Assembly (NCBI GenBank): GCA_027019405.1 | Contig: JALUWO010000386.1 | Span: forward strand, 85,894 to 149,893 | Length of the DNA stretch: 64,000 nt | Direction: 5' to 3' | From: Candidatus Altimarinota bacterium | Lineage (GTDB): Bacteria > Patescibacteriota > Gracilibacteria > BD1-5 > UBA6164 | Shown: in pieces, positions 1 to 9,400 of the stretch | How positions within the stretch are numbered: position 1 is the first letter of the stretch | Layout of the letters: each line of letters starts with the position of its first letter | Program-made: the position numbers and the translations under genes | Notes under the pieces: model-generated | Told to the model about the DNA's origin: nothing | Database searches by the model: none | Seen by the model: only the letters and a program-made list of their open reading frames with translations

Positions 1-291
1 AAAACCTGTATTTTGGGAATAATGACCTGATGAATATATAGTATTTCAAACTACTTTTCTATCAAAATATTCTTCATAATCAATTGTTCATCACTTTTTT
101 ATTGTCTCAAAAAGTCTTTGAGAAAAGAAAAATGTTTCTTTTTCAATATTTGCACTATCAATAAGTTTTATTTTTCAAATTGAAACCTTTGATACAACAT
201 CAAAAGCAACAATTAATACTCAACTAACAATTAATATTCAAAACATTATTTCAATAAGAGTAAAAGCTATCTTATTTTTTCTTATCTGCAT
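1..291 (-). CDS. Prepilin-like protein with N-terminal methylation motif (partial)
   Basis: Only the first 97 codons are present; the reading frame leaves the window at its left edge. The N-terminus is a short basic leader followed by AFTLIEIMFGILIVSGVLIV, which has the F-T-L-I-E prepilin peptidase site with glutamate at +5 and a hydrophobic helix. This is typical of type IV pilins and minor pseudopilins. The C-terminal globular part visible here is not recognisable. Family knowledge: such proteins are processed by PilD-type peptidases and built into pili or pseudopili. The start overlaps the end of the preceding 87-residue gene by 20 bases, suggesting co-transcription. Two UGA codons are read as Gly in the hydrophobic helix. 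A minor pilin or PulJ-like protein is my best guess. Confidence 0.75.
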
Positions 292-535
292 ATCTTAAAA
301 TTAAATAATCAAATAAATCTCAAAAAAATGAGAAAAATCTATATAAGCTTGGATTTTTCCAAAAGTTTTCAGGCCATATTTTAAATATAAAATTTAAAAA
401 ATCAAAAAATAGATTATTTTCTATATTATTTGATTTAATTCAAAACAATAATAAAATACTCCTAAAAAAATCAAATATAAATGATATAAATAATAATATT
501 ATATTTAAAAAAGTATTTTCCTTTTTACTTTTCAT
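272..535 (-). CDS. Hypothetical 87-residue membrane protein
   Basis: Reconstructed with UGA=Gly. It has a Lys-rich N-terminus, one clear hydrophobic helix at about residues 9-32, then Phe/Asn-rich sequence with a possible second amphipathic helix at 43-55, and a basic KKK end. No family was recognised. It lies immediately upstream of, and overlaps by 20 bases, the prepilin-like gene in the same direction. It may therefore belong to a pilus assembly operon that continues beyond the left edge; that link is inference from position only. No Shine-Dalgarno sequence is visible. Confidence 0.6.
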
Positions 536-577
536 AAATAATGAAAATAAACATATATTATTATAAGTATATAATAT

Positions 578-607
578 TTTTTAAAAAAAGCTAAAAAATA
601 TAGCTTT
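578..607 (-). terminator. Rho-independent terminator (minus)
   Basis: Inverted repeat AAAGCTA / TAGCTTT with a 7-base loop. On the minus strand it is followed by a run of T. It would end a minus-strand transcript coming from the small ORF at 644-826. Confidence 0.45.
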
Positions 608-643
608 ACTTTTAAATAAAAAATTATAAATTAAATCTAATAA

Positions 644-826
644 TTAAAATTTTAATAAAATAAAAATGTATAATTCTAGAGTAAAAAATAGAAAATTAAA
701 AACAATACTTATAAAAATAGTAAATCTAACAAAATTTAAAACTAATAATTTTGATTTCAATAAAAAAACAATTTTACTATCAATAATACTATGATATATA
801 AGTTTATTTTTAAATTGGATTATCAT
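644..826 (-). CDS. Possible small hydrophobic protein (60 aa)
   Basis: A 60-codon frame without internal UGA, with a hydrophobic segment in its C-terminal half (VRFTIFISIVFNFLFFTL). It is divergent from the gene at 840 and followed by a terminator-like hairpin on the same strand, which is the main support. In DNA this AT-rich, hydrophobic frames arise by chance and no family is recognised, so it may not be a gene. Apart from this, 536-839 shows nothing else. Confidence 0.3.
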   Translation of the reverse strand: MIIQFKNKLIYHSIIDSKIVFLLKSKLLVLNFVRFTIFISIVFNFLFFTLELYIFILLKF

Positions 827-839
827 AAAAGATAATGAT

Positions 840-1241
840 GTGATAAGTTATTTTAATTCATTTAATAAAATAACTATTTTTAACAGTATCACTATTCTTA
901 CAATTCTAACTATTAGTTTATTTGTTTTATTTTCTGCAAAGAAAAAAGAAAAAATAAAAATAGTAACTCATTTTCAAATAAATGATAATATATTATTAAT
1001 AACTATAAATTTATTAATAATAATATTATCAGTAAGTTCTATATTTACTATATCATGATTAAATATTTTTTATAAAAATATAAATTACTGACAATGAGTC
1101 ATATTAACAATCATATCATGAATTATCTGAATAATTGCTAGTATTAGAGTAAAACAAAATAAAAATACAAAAATTATAATAAATGAAAGTGATGATAAAG
1201 ATAATATTATTGACAATAATAATATGAAATTGCCAATTTAA
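840..1241 (+). CDS. Hypothetical membrane protein (133 aa)
   Basis: Rebuilt through UGA codons, 133 residues. Hydrophobic segments at about residues 13-32 (IFNSITILTILTISLFVLF), 50-72 and 85-103 suggest three membrane helices, followed by an acidic, Asn/Asp-rich cytosolic-type tail. The start is taken as GTG because no in-frame ATG lies upstream before a stop; this choice is uncertain. No family recognised. The gene is followed closely by the sigma-like regulator at 1306 on the same strand. Confidence 0.6.
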
Positions 1242-1305
1242 TTTGACATTCTTACTACAATAATTATATTAAATATTAGTAATTTTATTCTAAAAAAAAC
1301 AAAAA

Positions 1306-2355
1306 ATGGGAACTGCAACTTTAGATAAAAAAATAATAGAAACAAGCTTCAAAGATATTATCAATAGTCTTTCTGATAAAGAAAAGACTGTAATATCAGA
1401 AAGAGTTTGACTTAATTGAGATAGAAAAACTCTACAATTTATTGGTACATCATTTTCTCCATCAATAACTAGAGAAAGAGTTAGACAAATAGAAGATTCA
1501 TGAATAAAAAAAATTGGTAGAATTATTAAATCATCTAATCTATATGATATTCAAAATAAAGCTAGAGATATAGTAAAATTACACTGAAATCTAATTTCAA
1601 AAGATAAATTAATAAATAATATTATAAAAGAATTAAATATAGATCCTTCTATAAATTCAAATATACTTGAAACAATAATACAAGCTGATGTTGAAATATT
1701 AAAATCAAAACCAAAATTAGGAACAAAAACATATTTTTACTTCCCTTCTATAAATAAATCATTAATTGAACAAATTCATAAAGAATGAGTAAAAATATTA
1801 AAAAAGAAAAAAGATGTAATGAGAAAACTTGATTTATATGAACAAATCAAGCATAACATATGAAATAATTCATTATCAAATGTATTAATTGATAATATAA
1901 TGGATATTTTTGATGATGTAGTTGATTGAGAAGAAAATTTAATCTGATTAACAAAATGGAAAATACTTAATCCAAAAACTCTAAAAGACAAAGCTATATA
2001 TGTAATGAAAAAACAAAAAACTCCTATGCATTTTGTTGATATTTCAAACAATATAACTAAATATCTTTGAGATAATGTTAAAGTAAATACTATTCACAAT
2101 GAATTAATAAGAAATAATGAATTTGTTCTTATATGAAGATGATTATATGCATTAAAAGAATGGTGATTTAAACCTGGTACAGTAATTGATGTTATAATTG
2201 ATGTTCTTAAAAAGAACAAAGAACCTATGAGTACAGAAGATATAATAAAAAATGTTTTAAAAGTTAGAAATGTCAAAAAAACAACTATATATATGAATTT
2301 ACAAAATAAAGATATAATAAAAAGAGTAGGTAGAAATTATTATGATATAAAATAA
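1306..2355 (+). CDS. Sigma-70 region 4 / HARE-HTH domain regulator
   Basis: 349 residues with UGA=Gly. The N-terminal third contains SPSITRERVRQIEDSGIKKI (about residues 55-75), the helix-turn-helix of sigma-70 region 4, with the hallmark TRERVRQIE. The C-terminal part has two winged-helix-like segments resembling HARE-HTH: AIYVMKKQKTPMHFVDISNN near 225 and a second ending KRVGRNYYDIK. There is no sigma region 2, so it is not a complete sigma factor. Known relatives combine sigma-4 with HARE-HTH and are thought to act as DNA-binding regulators or RNA polymerase-associated factors (compare RpoE/delta). A strong terminator follows directly. The domain calls are confident; the role is inferred. 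Confidence 0.8.
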
Positions 2356-2381
2356 GAAGCAATAATTATTGCTTCTTTTTT
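2356..2381 (+). terminator. Rho-independent terminator
   Basis: Perfect inverted repeat GAAGCAAT / ATTGCTTC followed by a T-run, directly after the TAA of the sigma-like regulator. Confidence 0.85.
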
Positions 2382-2446
2382 ATATACTTTCTTTACTTTT
2401 AAAAGAAAAATAATAAAATACAAAAAATATTTTTTAAAAAAAATAA

Positions 2447-3067
2447 ATGAAAATTTTTGTATTTGATACTGAAACAACTTGATTTATAAATAAAAAAGAA
2501 ACAGATTTAGATAAGCAACCACATATTATACAATTTGCATGAATTTTATGAGAGATAGATAAGCAATGAAATTTTACTGAGGAAAAAAGAGTTGATATAC
2601 TAGTAAATCCAAAAATGCCAATTCCATTTTGATCTAGTGAAATTCATCATATCTATGATATTGATGTAAAAGATGCTCCTTATATAGAGGATGTAATTGA
2701 TGATTTTTTATCATATATAAATTGAGCAGATATTATTATATGACATAATATTGAATATGATGAAGATATGATTAAACTAGAACTAAAAAGGTTAAATAGA
2801 GAATATGAATACCACCCTAAACAAGTAATATGTACAATGAATGAAACAATTAATTTCTGTAAATTACCTAAAAAATTAGCAAGTTCGAGTTGATATAAAA
2901 GACCAAAACTTTGAGAATTACATAAAAAACTTTTTGATAAATATTTTGTTTGAGCTCATGATGCAATGACTGATGTAGAAGCAACCTTAAACTGTTTTAT
3001 AGAATTAGTAAAAATTTGAGAAATTAAATTAAAAGAACAAAAAGAAGAAATAATAAGTTTATTTTAA
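2447..3067 (+). CDS. DEDDh 3'-5' exonuclease (DnaQ/RNase T superfamily)
   Basis: 206 residues. ExoI motif FVFDTETTG at residues 4-12 (D7, E9). ExoII includes GHNIEYDEDMI with its Asp near residue 100-106. ExoIII includes VGAHDAMTDVEAT, giving the DEDDh His and last Asp. These are the metal-binding residues of the epsilon-type proofreading and RNase T family. It is a stand-alone domain, so it could be the DNA polymerase III epsilon proofreader or a repair/RNA nuclease; sequence alone does not decide. It is followed 13 bp later by a zinc-ribbon gene and then recA, suggesting a DNA-maintenance neighbourhood. Several conserved glycines are UGA-coded. Confidence 0.9.
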
Positions 3068-3080
3068 TAATATTTTAAAT

Positions 3081-3308
3081 ATGTCTTGATTTTGAGATTT
3101 AGTAAATATAGAAGAATTTTGAGATAAAAGAGAAGACTTCAAAAAAGATAGATGAGAAATATCTTTTTATTGTAAAGATTGTAAAAAATTAGTTGAAGTA
3201 GATAGACCTGACCCAAAATGATATAAATTTATTTGTACAATATGTAAATGAACAAATATAGTTATATGAACAGAAGAAGGACTAAAATCAAATTATAAAA
3301 TCAAATAA
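3081..3308 (+). CDS. Small zinc-ribbon protein (75 aa)
   Basis: 75 residues, with an acidic N-terminal half followed by a four-cysteine knuckle pair: YCKDCKKL, about 18 residues later FICTICKG. This is a zinc ribbon/rubredoxin-like knuckle with CxxC-x(n)-CxxC spacing. No enzymatic domain. It starts 13 bp after the exonuclease stop and sits before the recA promoter, so it is probably co-transcribed with the exonuclease. Function unknown; a nucleic-acid or protein-binding adaptor is possible. Confidence 0.75.
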
Positions 3309-3335
3309 TTTTATCAAATGTCTACAATAAATTAT

Positions 3336-3363
3336 TTGACATGATATACACTTTTTATATACT
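3336..3363 (+). promoter_or_regulatory. recA promoter (-35/-10)
   Basis: TTGACA, 16-bp spacer, TATACT, ending about 32 bp upstream of the recA ATG. I see no LexA-type palindrome over it. Confidence 0.8.
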
Positions 3364-3395
3364 CAATATATATTTTAATAAATAAATACATACAT

Positions 3396-4388
3396 ATGGA
3401 TAAAAAAGAAGCATTAAGTGATGCATTAGCAATGATTGAAAAACAATTTGGTAAAGGTTCTATAATGAGATTATGAGATAAAGATTGATGAATGAATGTA
3501 GAAACATTTAGTTCTTGATCTCTTTGATTAGATATTGCTTTATGAGGTTGATATGCAAAAGGTAGAATAATTGAAATATATTGACCAGAATCATCTGGTA
3601 AAACTACTTTAACACTACATGCAATAGCAGAAATACAAAAAGCATGATGAACTGCTGCTTTTATAGATGCAGAACATGCCCTTGATCCAAATTATGCAAA
3701 AAAGATTTGAGTTGACATTGATAATCTTATAATATCTCAACCAGATTATGGAGAACAAGCTTTAGAAATAGTTGATGCATTAGTAAGATCAGGAGCTGTA
3801 GATTTAATAATTGTTGACTCTGTAGCAGCACTTACTCCAAAAGCAGAAATAGAATGAGATATGTGAGATTCTCATATGTGATTACAAGCAAGATTAATGA
3901 GTCAAGCATTAAGAAAAATAACTTGAGCAATTTCAAGAAGTGGGACAACTGTTATATTCATAAATCAAATAAGAATGAAAATTTGAGTTATGTTTGGTAG
4001 TCCAGAAACAACTACTTGAGGTAATGCTTTAAAGTTTTATGCAAGTCAAAGGCTTGATATAAGAAGAAAAGCAAAAATTGAATCTTGAACTTGAATAGAT
4101 AAAGAAGCTACATGAAATCTTACAAAAGTAAAAGTTATAAAAAATAAAATAGCTCCTCCATTTAAAGAAACAGAATTTGATATAATGTATAATCAATGAA
4201 TATCAAAAGTTTGAGAAATACTTGATTTATGAGCTACAAGCTGAATAATTAAAAAATCTTGAGCATTTTATTCTTACTGAGATACAAGACTTTGACAATG
4301 AAGAGAAAAAGCAAAAGCATTTTTACAAGAAAATCCAGAAATTGCTTGAGAAATTGAAGAGGTTATTAAAAATAGTTTAGAAAATTAA
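3396..4388 (+). CDS. recA: RecA recombinase
   Basis: 330 residues, near the usual RecA core length. N-terminal [20 protein letters not shown] is canonical. Walker [10 protein letters not shown] lies at about residues 63-71, Walker [11 protein letters not shown] near 140, the L2-region segment [16 protein letters not shown] follows, and the C-terminal domain ends [12 protein letters not shown]. RecA forms filaments on single-stranded DNA for recombination and for LexA-type responses. The acidic C-tail of long RecAs is short here. Many invariant glycines are UGA (for example in the Walker A region), which firmly supports UGA=Gly. It has its own promoter and is followed by a bidirectional terminator. 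Confidence 0.98.
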
Positions 4389-4396
4389 AAAAAAAT

Positions 4397-4436
4397 AAAA
4401 AGATGATAAATTTAAAATTTATCATCTTTTTATTTT
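4397..4436. terminator. Bidirectional terminator between recA and GGDEF gene
   Basis: Long AT-rich inverted repeat around AGATGATAAATTT with A-run before and T-run after, so it can serve both recA (plus) and the convergent GGDEF gene (minus). The GGDEF stop codon lies within it. Confidence 0.85.
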
Positions 4437-5222
4437 TCTATCTTTTTTATTCTCATACATTCTTGAATCAGCAAGTCTATATAATTCTTCTGAATTACTA
4501 CTTTCTTTTTTTTCAGATACTCAATATGAAAATCATATTTTATGGTTTAAATTTTTTCAATTATGTATAAACAAAAATTTTCTATTTGATAACCAAGTAA
4601 TTAACTTACCTATCTTTCTATTAATTTCATCTATAGAATCAAAACTAATAATTGTAAATTCATCTCAATGAATTCTAAATAGTTCATTTTTTGATTCTCA
4701 AAATATAAGATTTAAGTTCTTTGCAAATTCTTTTATAATATCATCTCAAATATTATGTCAATAATTATCATTTATAAACTTCAAATTATCTAAATCTATA
4801 AAAATTAAATTAAATTCTTTATCTTCCAAAAAATATAATTCTAATTTTTTATCAAAAAAATCTCAATTATACAATCAAGTTAATTTATCTCTATTTAACT
4901 TTTCATGAAATAATTTTATTGTATTTTCTCATTGTTCTACACATTCCATAGTTTTATCAGTATTTTCTCTTATATCATCATTTAAAACATATAAATTCAT
5001 TAATAATTCCAATACTTCATTTTTTACTCAATCTAAAACTTTTTTTGTATCTGATGATAAATTTAATCAACACTTTTCAAATATATCTTTTACTTGCTTA
5101 TCTAAATCTCATATACTAGCAGTTACACTATCCAAATAAATTTTAGATTCATCTAAAACTTTATGTGATTCTTTTGTATATCCTTTTAATAATTCAATCC
5201 AATTATTTCAATCTTCTTTCAT
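4419..5222 (-). CDS. GGDEF-domain protein (putative diguanylate cyclase)
   Basis: 267 residues. The N-terminal about 115 residues are helical with no membrane segment or signal peptide. The C-terminal GGDEF domain begins with RDKLTGLYNGDFFDKKL (the typical D.LTGL.NR.. start), then FIDLDNLKFINDNYGHNIGD with the metal-binding Asp. The signature itself is RIHGDEF, so the first Gly of GGDEF is His; the second Gly is UGA-coded. The family makes cyclic-di-GMP from two GTP. Substitution at the first position is tolerated in some enzymes (for example SGDEF), so activity is possible but unproven. It has its own minus-strand promoter at 5265-5292. No EAL or PilZ partner is visible in this window. Confidence 0.85.
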
Positions 5223-5264
5223 TTTATTTATATAAAAATATAATTTTAAATATTTAGATATAAA

Positions 5265-5292
5265 AATATAAATATATTCTTATTAAAGTCAA
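5265..5292 (-). promoter_or_regulatory. Promoter of the GGDEF gene
   Basis: Read on the minus strand: TTGACT, 16-bp spacer, TATATT, about 43 bp before the ATG. It is back-to-back with the pheT promoter. Confidence 0.65.
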
Positions 5293-5318
5293 TAGTTTTT
5301 TTATAAACCATATAAAAC

Positions 5319-5346
5319 TTGCCTTTTAAACATTTTTTTATATATT
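5319..5346 (+). promoter_or_regulatory. pheT promoter candidate
   Basis: TTGCCT, 16-bp spacer, TATATT, 34 bp upstream of the pheT ATG. The -35 box is weaker than in other units. Confidence 0.5.
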
Positions 5347-5380
5347 TTTATACAATTACTTAAAAAATAATAATAACAAA

Positions 5381-7744
5381 ATGAAAATTTCATATAATAC
5401 TTTAAAAAGATATATTCCAAACATAAAATCAGCTGAAGAAGTAGCCCAAGATTTGATAATGCATACTGCTGAAGTAGAAGAAATAATTTATGAATGAAAA
5501 ACTTTTGATAACATAGTTATTTGAGAAATAGAAGAAATAAATTCTCATCCTAATGCTGATAAATTAAAAATATGTCAAGTTAATATATGAGAAGAAAAAA
5601 CTCAAATAGTTTGTTGATGAACAAATTTAAAATTATGACAAAAAGTTGCAGTTGCTAAAATTTGAGCAACTGTATCTTGGCATGGAGAAGAAACAATTAC
5701 AATGAAAAAAACAAAAATAAGATGAATTGAAAGTAATTGAATGATTTGTGCTTCAGAAGAAATATGATTAGAAGATCAATTTCCTGCTGAAAGTCCAACT
5801 GAAATTTTAGATTTATCTAAAATCAAAACAAAAACTGGAGAAAATTTAGCAAAAACTCTAGAGAAAAATGAAATAATTTTAGAAATAGACAATAAAGCTA
5901 TAAATCATAGACCTGATTTATTTTCACACATAGGTATTATAAGAGAATTATATGCTATAAATAATCAAAAATTTGATTTTAAATATGAAGATAAAGACTT
6001 TTCATGATTGAAAGAATTAAATATTCAAAATGAAATTTCAGAAGTTGTAAAAAGATATATGGGATTAAAAATTTCTTGAGTTGAAAATATAGAATCAAGT
6101 AATTATATAAAAGAAGTATTATTTGCTTCTTGAGTTAATTCAAAATGATTATTAGTTGATCTTTCAAATTATAGTCTATATATGTATGGTCAACCTACTC
6201 ATATATTTGATGCAGATAAGATAAAATGAAAAATAACTGTAAGATTTGCAAAAACTAATGAAATTTTTATAGCTCTTGATGATAAAGAATATAAACTAAA
6301 TGAAAATGATATAGTAATAGCTGATGAAGAAAAAATCTTAGCTTTATGAGGTATTATTTGAGCTAAATCTAGTTCTGTATCAGATAAAACAAAAAATATT
6401 ATTATTGAATCAGCCAATTTTGATCAAGCTATTTTAAGAATGACTTGAAAAAGATTATGAATTAGAACTGATAGTTTAAATATATTTGAAAAAGATATCC
6501 TACCAGCTTCTAGTCAATGGTGATTAAGTTTAATAGTTTCAGAACTAGAAAAAGTTTTTAAAAACTTAAAAATTGAAAGTTTTAAAGATATTTATCCAAA
6601 TAAACAAAATAATTCAGAAATTGATTATGATATTGCTTTTATAAATAGACTTATTGGAAAAAATTATAGTGATACTCAAGTAAAAAAAATACTAAACAAT
6701 TTATGAATAAAACTTGAAGACAATAAATTAATCATACCAGCTTGGAGAAAAGAATTAAATTTTAAAGCAGATATTGCTGAAGAAGTAGCTAGAATAGATT
6801 GATATGATAAAATAGAAGCAAAAATCCCAGAGATACAATTATGAGCAATAAAACAAGAAAATATATACAAGATAAAAACATTGTCTAGAAATTTCTTTAT
6901 TGATAATTGATTTTTTGATATGTATACATATTCTTTTGTAAATAAAGAATTAATGAAAAAATCAAATAGTGATAATACAAATCTTGTTAAACTAAAAAAT
7001 TCACTTAGTGAAGATGCTACTCATATGAAAAATAGTTTAATACAAAACTTATTACTAACTCTAGAAAAAAATGTAAGAGATTTTAAAAACTTAAAAATAT
7101 TTGAAGTAGAAAAAGTCTTTGAAAAAGATGGAAATAATATAAATGAAAAATATAATCTTTCTTGATTAATGATATCAGAAAAAAATATTGTTTACTATGA
7201 TATACAAAATATAATCAAAAATTATTTAAACAAAATTTGAATAACTAAATTCTCTTTTGAAAAAATAACTGAGAAACCTTGATATGCTCATTGATGAAGA
7301 ACTGCAAATCTTGTAATAAGATGACAAAAAGTATGAGTTATTTGAGAAATACATCCAAAAATAGCAAATAATTTCTGAGTTAAATCAAAAATATGATTTT
7401 TTGAAATAAATTTAGATAAGATAAAAGATATGGCTTTTTGAATAACTAAAGCAAAAGAAATTTCAAATTTCCAAGCAAGTAATTTTGATATAAGCTTTGA
7501 AATATCAAAAGATATAAAATGAGCAAATATAAAAAATGCTATACAAAAAACAAATCCAAAATTAATTCAAAAGGTTGAATTATTTGATATATATGAAAAC
7601 AAAGAAAAATTATGAGATAATAGAAGTTTATCATTTAAAGTCTACTTACAAAAAATGGATAGTGAAGTAAATGATAAAGAAAAAAATGATTTAATTTCAG
7701 AAATAATTAAAAAAGTTGAAAAACTATGAGCAAAACATAGATAA
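5381..7744 (+). CDS. pheT: Phenylalanyl-tRNA synthetase beta subunit
   Basis: 787 residues, normal for bacterial PheT. It shows the EMAP/OB-type tRNA-binding domain (IEEINSHPNADKLKICQVNI, near 50-70), B3/B4 editing region (DNKAINHRPDLFSHIGIIRE near 170-190), the B5 DNA-binding-like domain, and a C-terminal ferredoxin-fold anticodon-binding domain ending KKVEKLGAKHR. With PheS it charges tRNA-Phe and edits Tyr; pheS is not adjacent and must lie outside the window. A single frame with dozens of UGA glycines. It is followed by the separate rpsT promoter. Confidence 0.97.
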
Positions 7745-7761
7745 AAATCTACAAAAATCTT

Positions 7762-7789
7762 TTGACTAATCATAGTTTTTTCATATAAT
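7762..7789 (+). promoter_or_regulatory. rpsT promoter with C-rich discriminator
   Basis: TTGACT, 16-bp spacer, TATAAT, then CTGCCTGC. The 5' leader of about 70 bases contains a small hairpin TTACCA / TGGTAA at 7798-7817. The sequence around the -10 (CATATAATCTGCCTG) recurs at the tig promoter. Confidence 0.85.
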
Positions 7790-7866
7790 CTGCCTGCTTA
7801 CCACCATTTTTTGGTAATTTTAAGCCCCGAAAAAATTTAATTTAACTTTAATAATTTTTGTAAAAG

Positions 7867-8175
7867 ATGCCTATAATTAAGTCTGCAAAAAAACAACTAA
7901 GACAAAACAAAAAAAGAAAAGCAAGAAATGATCACTATAAAGGATTATATACTGAAGCTAGAAAAGCTTTTGAAAAAGCAATCAAAGCTAGTGATTCAAA
8001 GACTGCAAGAACTATTTTTGTTAACCAAAAAGATAAAGAAGGTAAAACAACTAAAGCTGGTTTACAATCTATTATTGATAAATTGGTAAAAAAGAATATA
8101 ATACATAAGAACAATGCTTCTAGAAAAAAAGCTAAATTTGCAAAAATGTTAAAAGCTTTAGAAGTAAAATCTTAA
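7867..8175 (+). CDS. rpsT: Ribosomal protein bS20
   Basis: 102 residues, slightly longer than the usual 85-90. Starts MPIIKSAKKQLRQNKKRKAR, typical of S20, and is Lys/Ala-rich with the helical-bundle pattern. S20 binds 16S rRNA early in small-subunit assembly. The gene contains no UGA codon: glycines are GGN, as in several highly expressed genes here. It has its own strong promoter and is followed after 19 bp by infC, so it may lead the infC-rpmI-rplT unit. Confidence 0.95.
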   Translation: MPIIKSAKKQLRQNKKRKARNDHYKGLYTEARKAFEKAIKASDSKTARTIFVNQKDKEGKTTKAGLQSIIDKLVKKNIIHKNNASRKKAKFAKMLKALEVKS

Positions 8176-8194
8176 AACCTAACTAACTTTTTAA

Positions 8195-8710
8195 GTGAGT
8201 AAAGAAAAGAAAAGACCATTAAATGATGAAATTAGAGCTAATAAAGTTCAAGTTATTACTGATTCTTGAGAAAACTTATGAGAAATGAGTTTAAAAGAAG
8301 CAAAAATAAAAGCTTCAGAACAATGATTAGATCTAATGGAAATCTGAAAAAATTGAGACTTAACAATACTTAAGCTTCTTGATTATTGAAAATTCTTGTA
8401 TAGACAAAAAAAACAAGAACAAAAAAATAAGCAAAAATGAAAAACTCCTGATTTAAAAACAATAAGAATTACTTTTAAAATTGGTGAACATGATTTAGAA
8501 ACAAAATATAAACAAGCAAAGAAATTTGCTGAATTAGGTCATCCATTAAAAGTAACATTAATGTTAAGATGAAGAGAAAATCATTATGCAGCTATAGCTC
8601 AAGAAAAAATGGAATCTTTTGTTAAAATGCTAGAAGAGATTTATAAAATTGATTGAACTATCAAAAAGAATTGAAATACTTTTATAGCTATGTTAAAACC
8701 TATAAAATAA
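8195..8710 (+). CDS. infC: Translation initiation factor IF-3
   Basis: 171 residues, normal length. N-terminal domain RPLNDEIRANKVQVI and C-terminal domain with EHDLETKYKQAKKFAELGHPL and LRGRENHY are diagnostic. The start is the rare choice: GTG at 8195, immediately preceded in frame by a TAA stop, so no longer version exists and no in-frame ATG lies close downstream. IF-3 in many bacteria starts with a non-AUG codon and controls its own synthesis; that may apply here. It is followed by rpmI and rplT, the classical order. Confidence 0.95.
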
Positions 8711-8731
8711 TTTAATAATTAATAATTAATT

Positions 8732-8929
8732 ATGACTTTAAAAACTAGAAGTTGAGTTAAAAAAAGAGTAAAAATAACTTGAACATGAAAAGTACAAGTA
8801 CAAAAAGCTTGTAAAAGACATTTACTTTCAGATAAACAAAAAAGTGCAAAAAAGAAAAACCAATATGGTGAAACTTTAGATAAAACTGAAGTAAAAAAAG
8901 CAAAAAGACAATTACCTTTTGGTAAATAA
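8732..8929 (+). CDS. rpmI: Ribosomal protein bL35
   Basis: 65 residues, as usual. MTLKTRSGVKKRVKITGTGK matches the L35 N-terminus (usually MPKMKTHKGAAKRF...TGSGK), and ends KAKRQLPFGK. It sits between infC and rplT in the conserved infC-rpmI-rplT order. Three to four glycines are UGA-coded. No Shine-Dalgarno sequence precedes it. Confidence 0.93.
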
Positions 8930-8957
8930 AAAATATTTATAACTTATAATAGAAATC

Positions 8958-9302
8958 ATGGTTAGAGTAAAAAGAGGTCTAATGACTAGAAAAAGACATA
9001 AAAAAATCTTAAAAGCTACTAAATGATATAGATTATTAAACTCTAGAGTTTTCTCAAGAGCAAAAAATGCTTGGATGAAAGCTGGTTTAAATGCATATAT
9101 TGGTAGAAAAAGAAAAAAAAGAGATTTTAGAAGATTATGGACTGCAAGAATTAATGTTTCTGCTAGACTAAACTGAACTACATATTCAAAATTAATCGGG
9201 GCTATGTATTCAAAACAAGTAAAACTTAATAGAAAAGTTTTATCAAACTTAGCTATTACAAATCCTACAATTTTCACAAATGTTGTTAACTTTACAAAAT
9301 AA
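8958..9302 (+). CDS. rplT: Ribosomal protein bL20
   Basis: 114 residues, standard length. Starts [20 protein letters not shown] and contains [20 protein letters not shown], the signature of L20. It binds 23S rRNA and in many bacteria represses the infC operon by binding the mRNA; no leader structure was demonstrated here. Its TAA overlaps the start of a strong terminator. Confidence 0.96.
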
Positions 9303-9335
9303 GAATTAGTAAAAACTAATTCTTATTTTTTTATT
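9301..9335 (+). terminator. Terminator of rpsT-infC-rpmI-rplT
   Basis: AAGAATTAGT / ACTAATTCTT inverted repeat with a 4-base loop, then T-rich tract. Confidence 0.9.
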
Positions 9336-9359
9336 ACAAATTATCTGAACAATAATCTT

Positions 9360-9387
9360 TTGACTTTTTTAGTTTTATTCATATAAT
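9360..9387 (+). promoter_or_regulatory. rplA promoter with C-rich discriminator
   Basis: TTGACT, 16-bp spacer, TATAAT, followed by TCCCCCACC. The segment AGTTTTATTCATATAAT is shared almost exactly with the typA promoter at 61762-61789. Confidence 0.85.
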
Positions 9388-9400
9388 TCCCCCACCTGAA

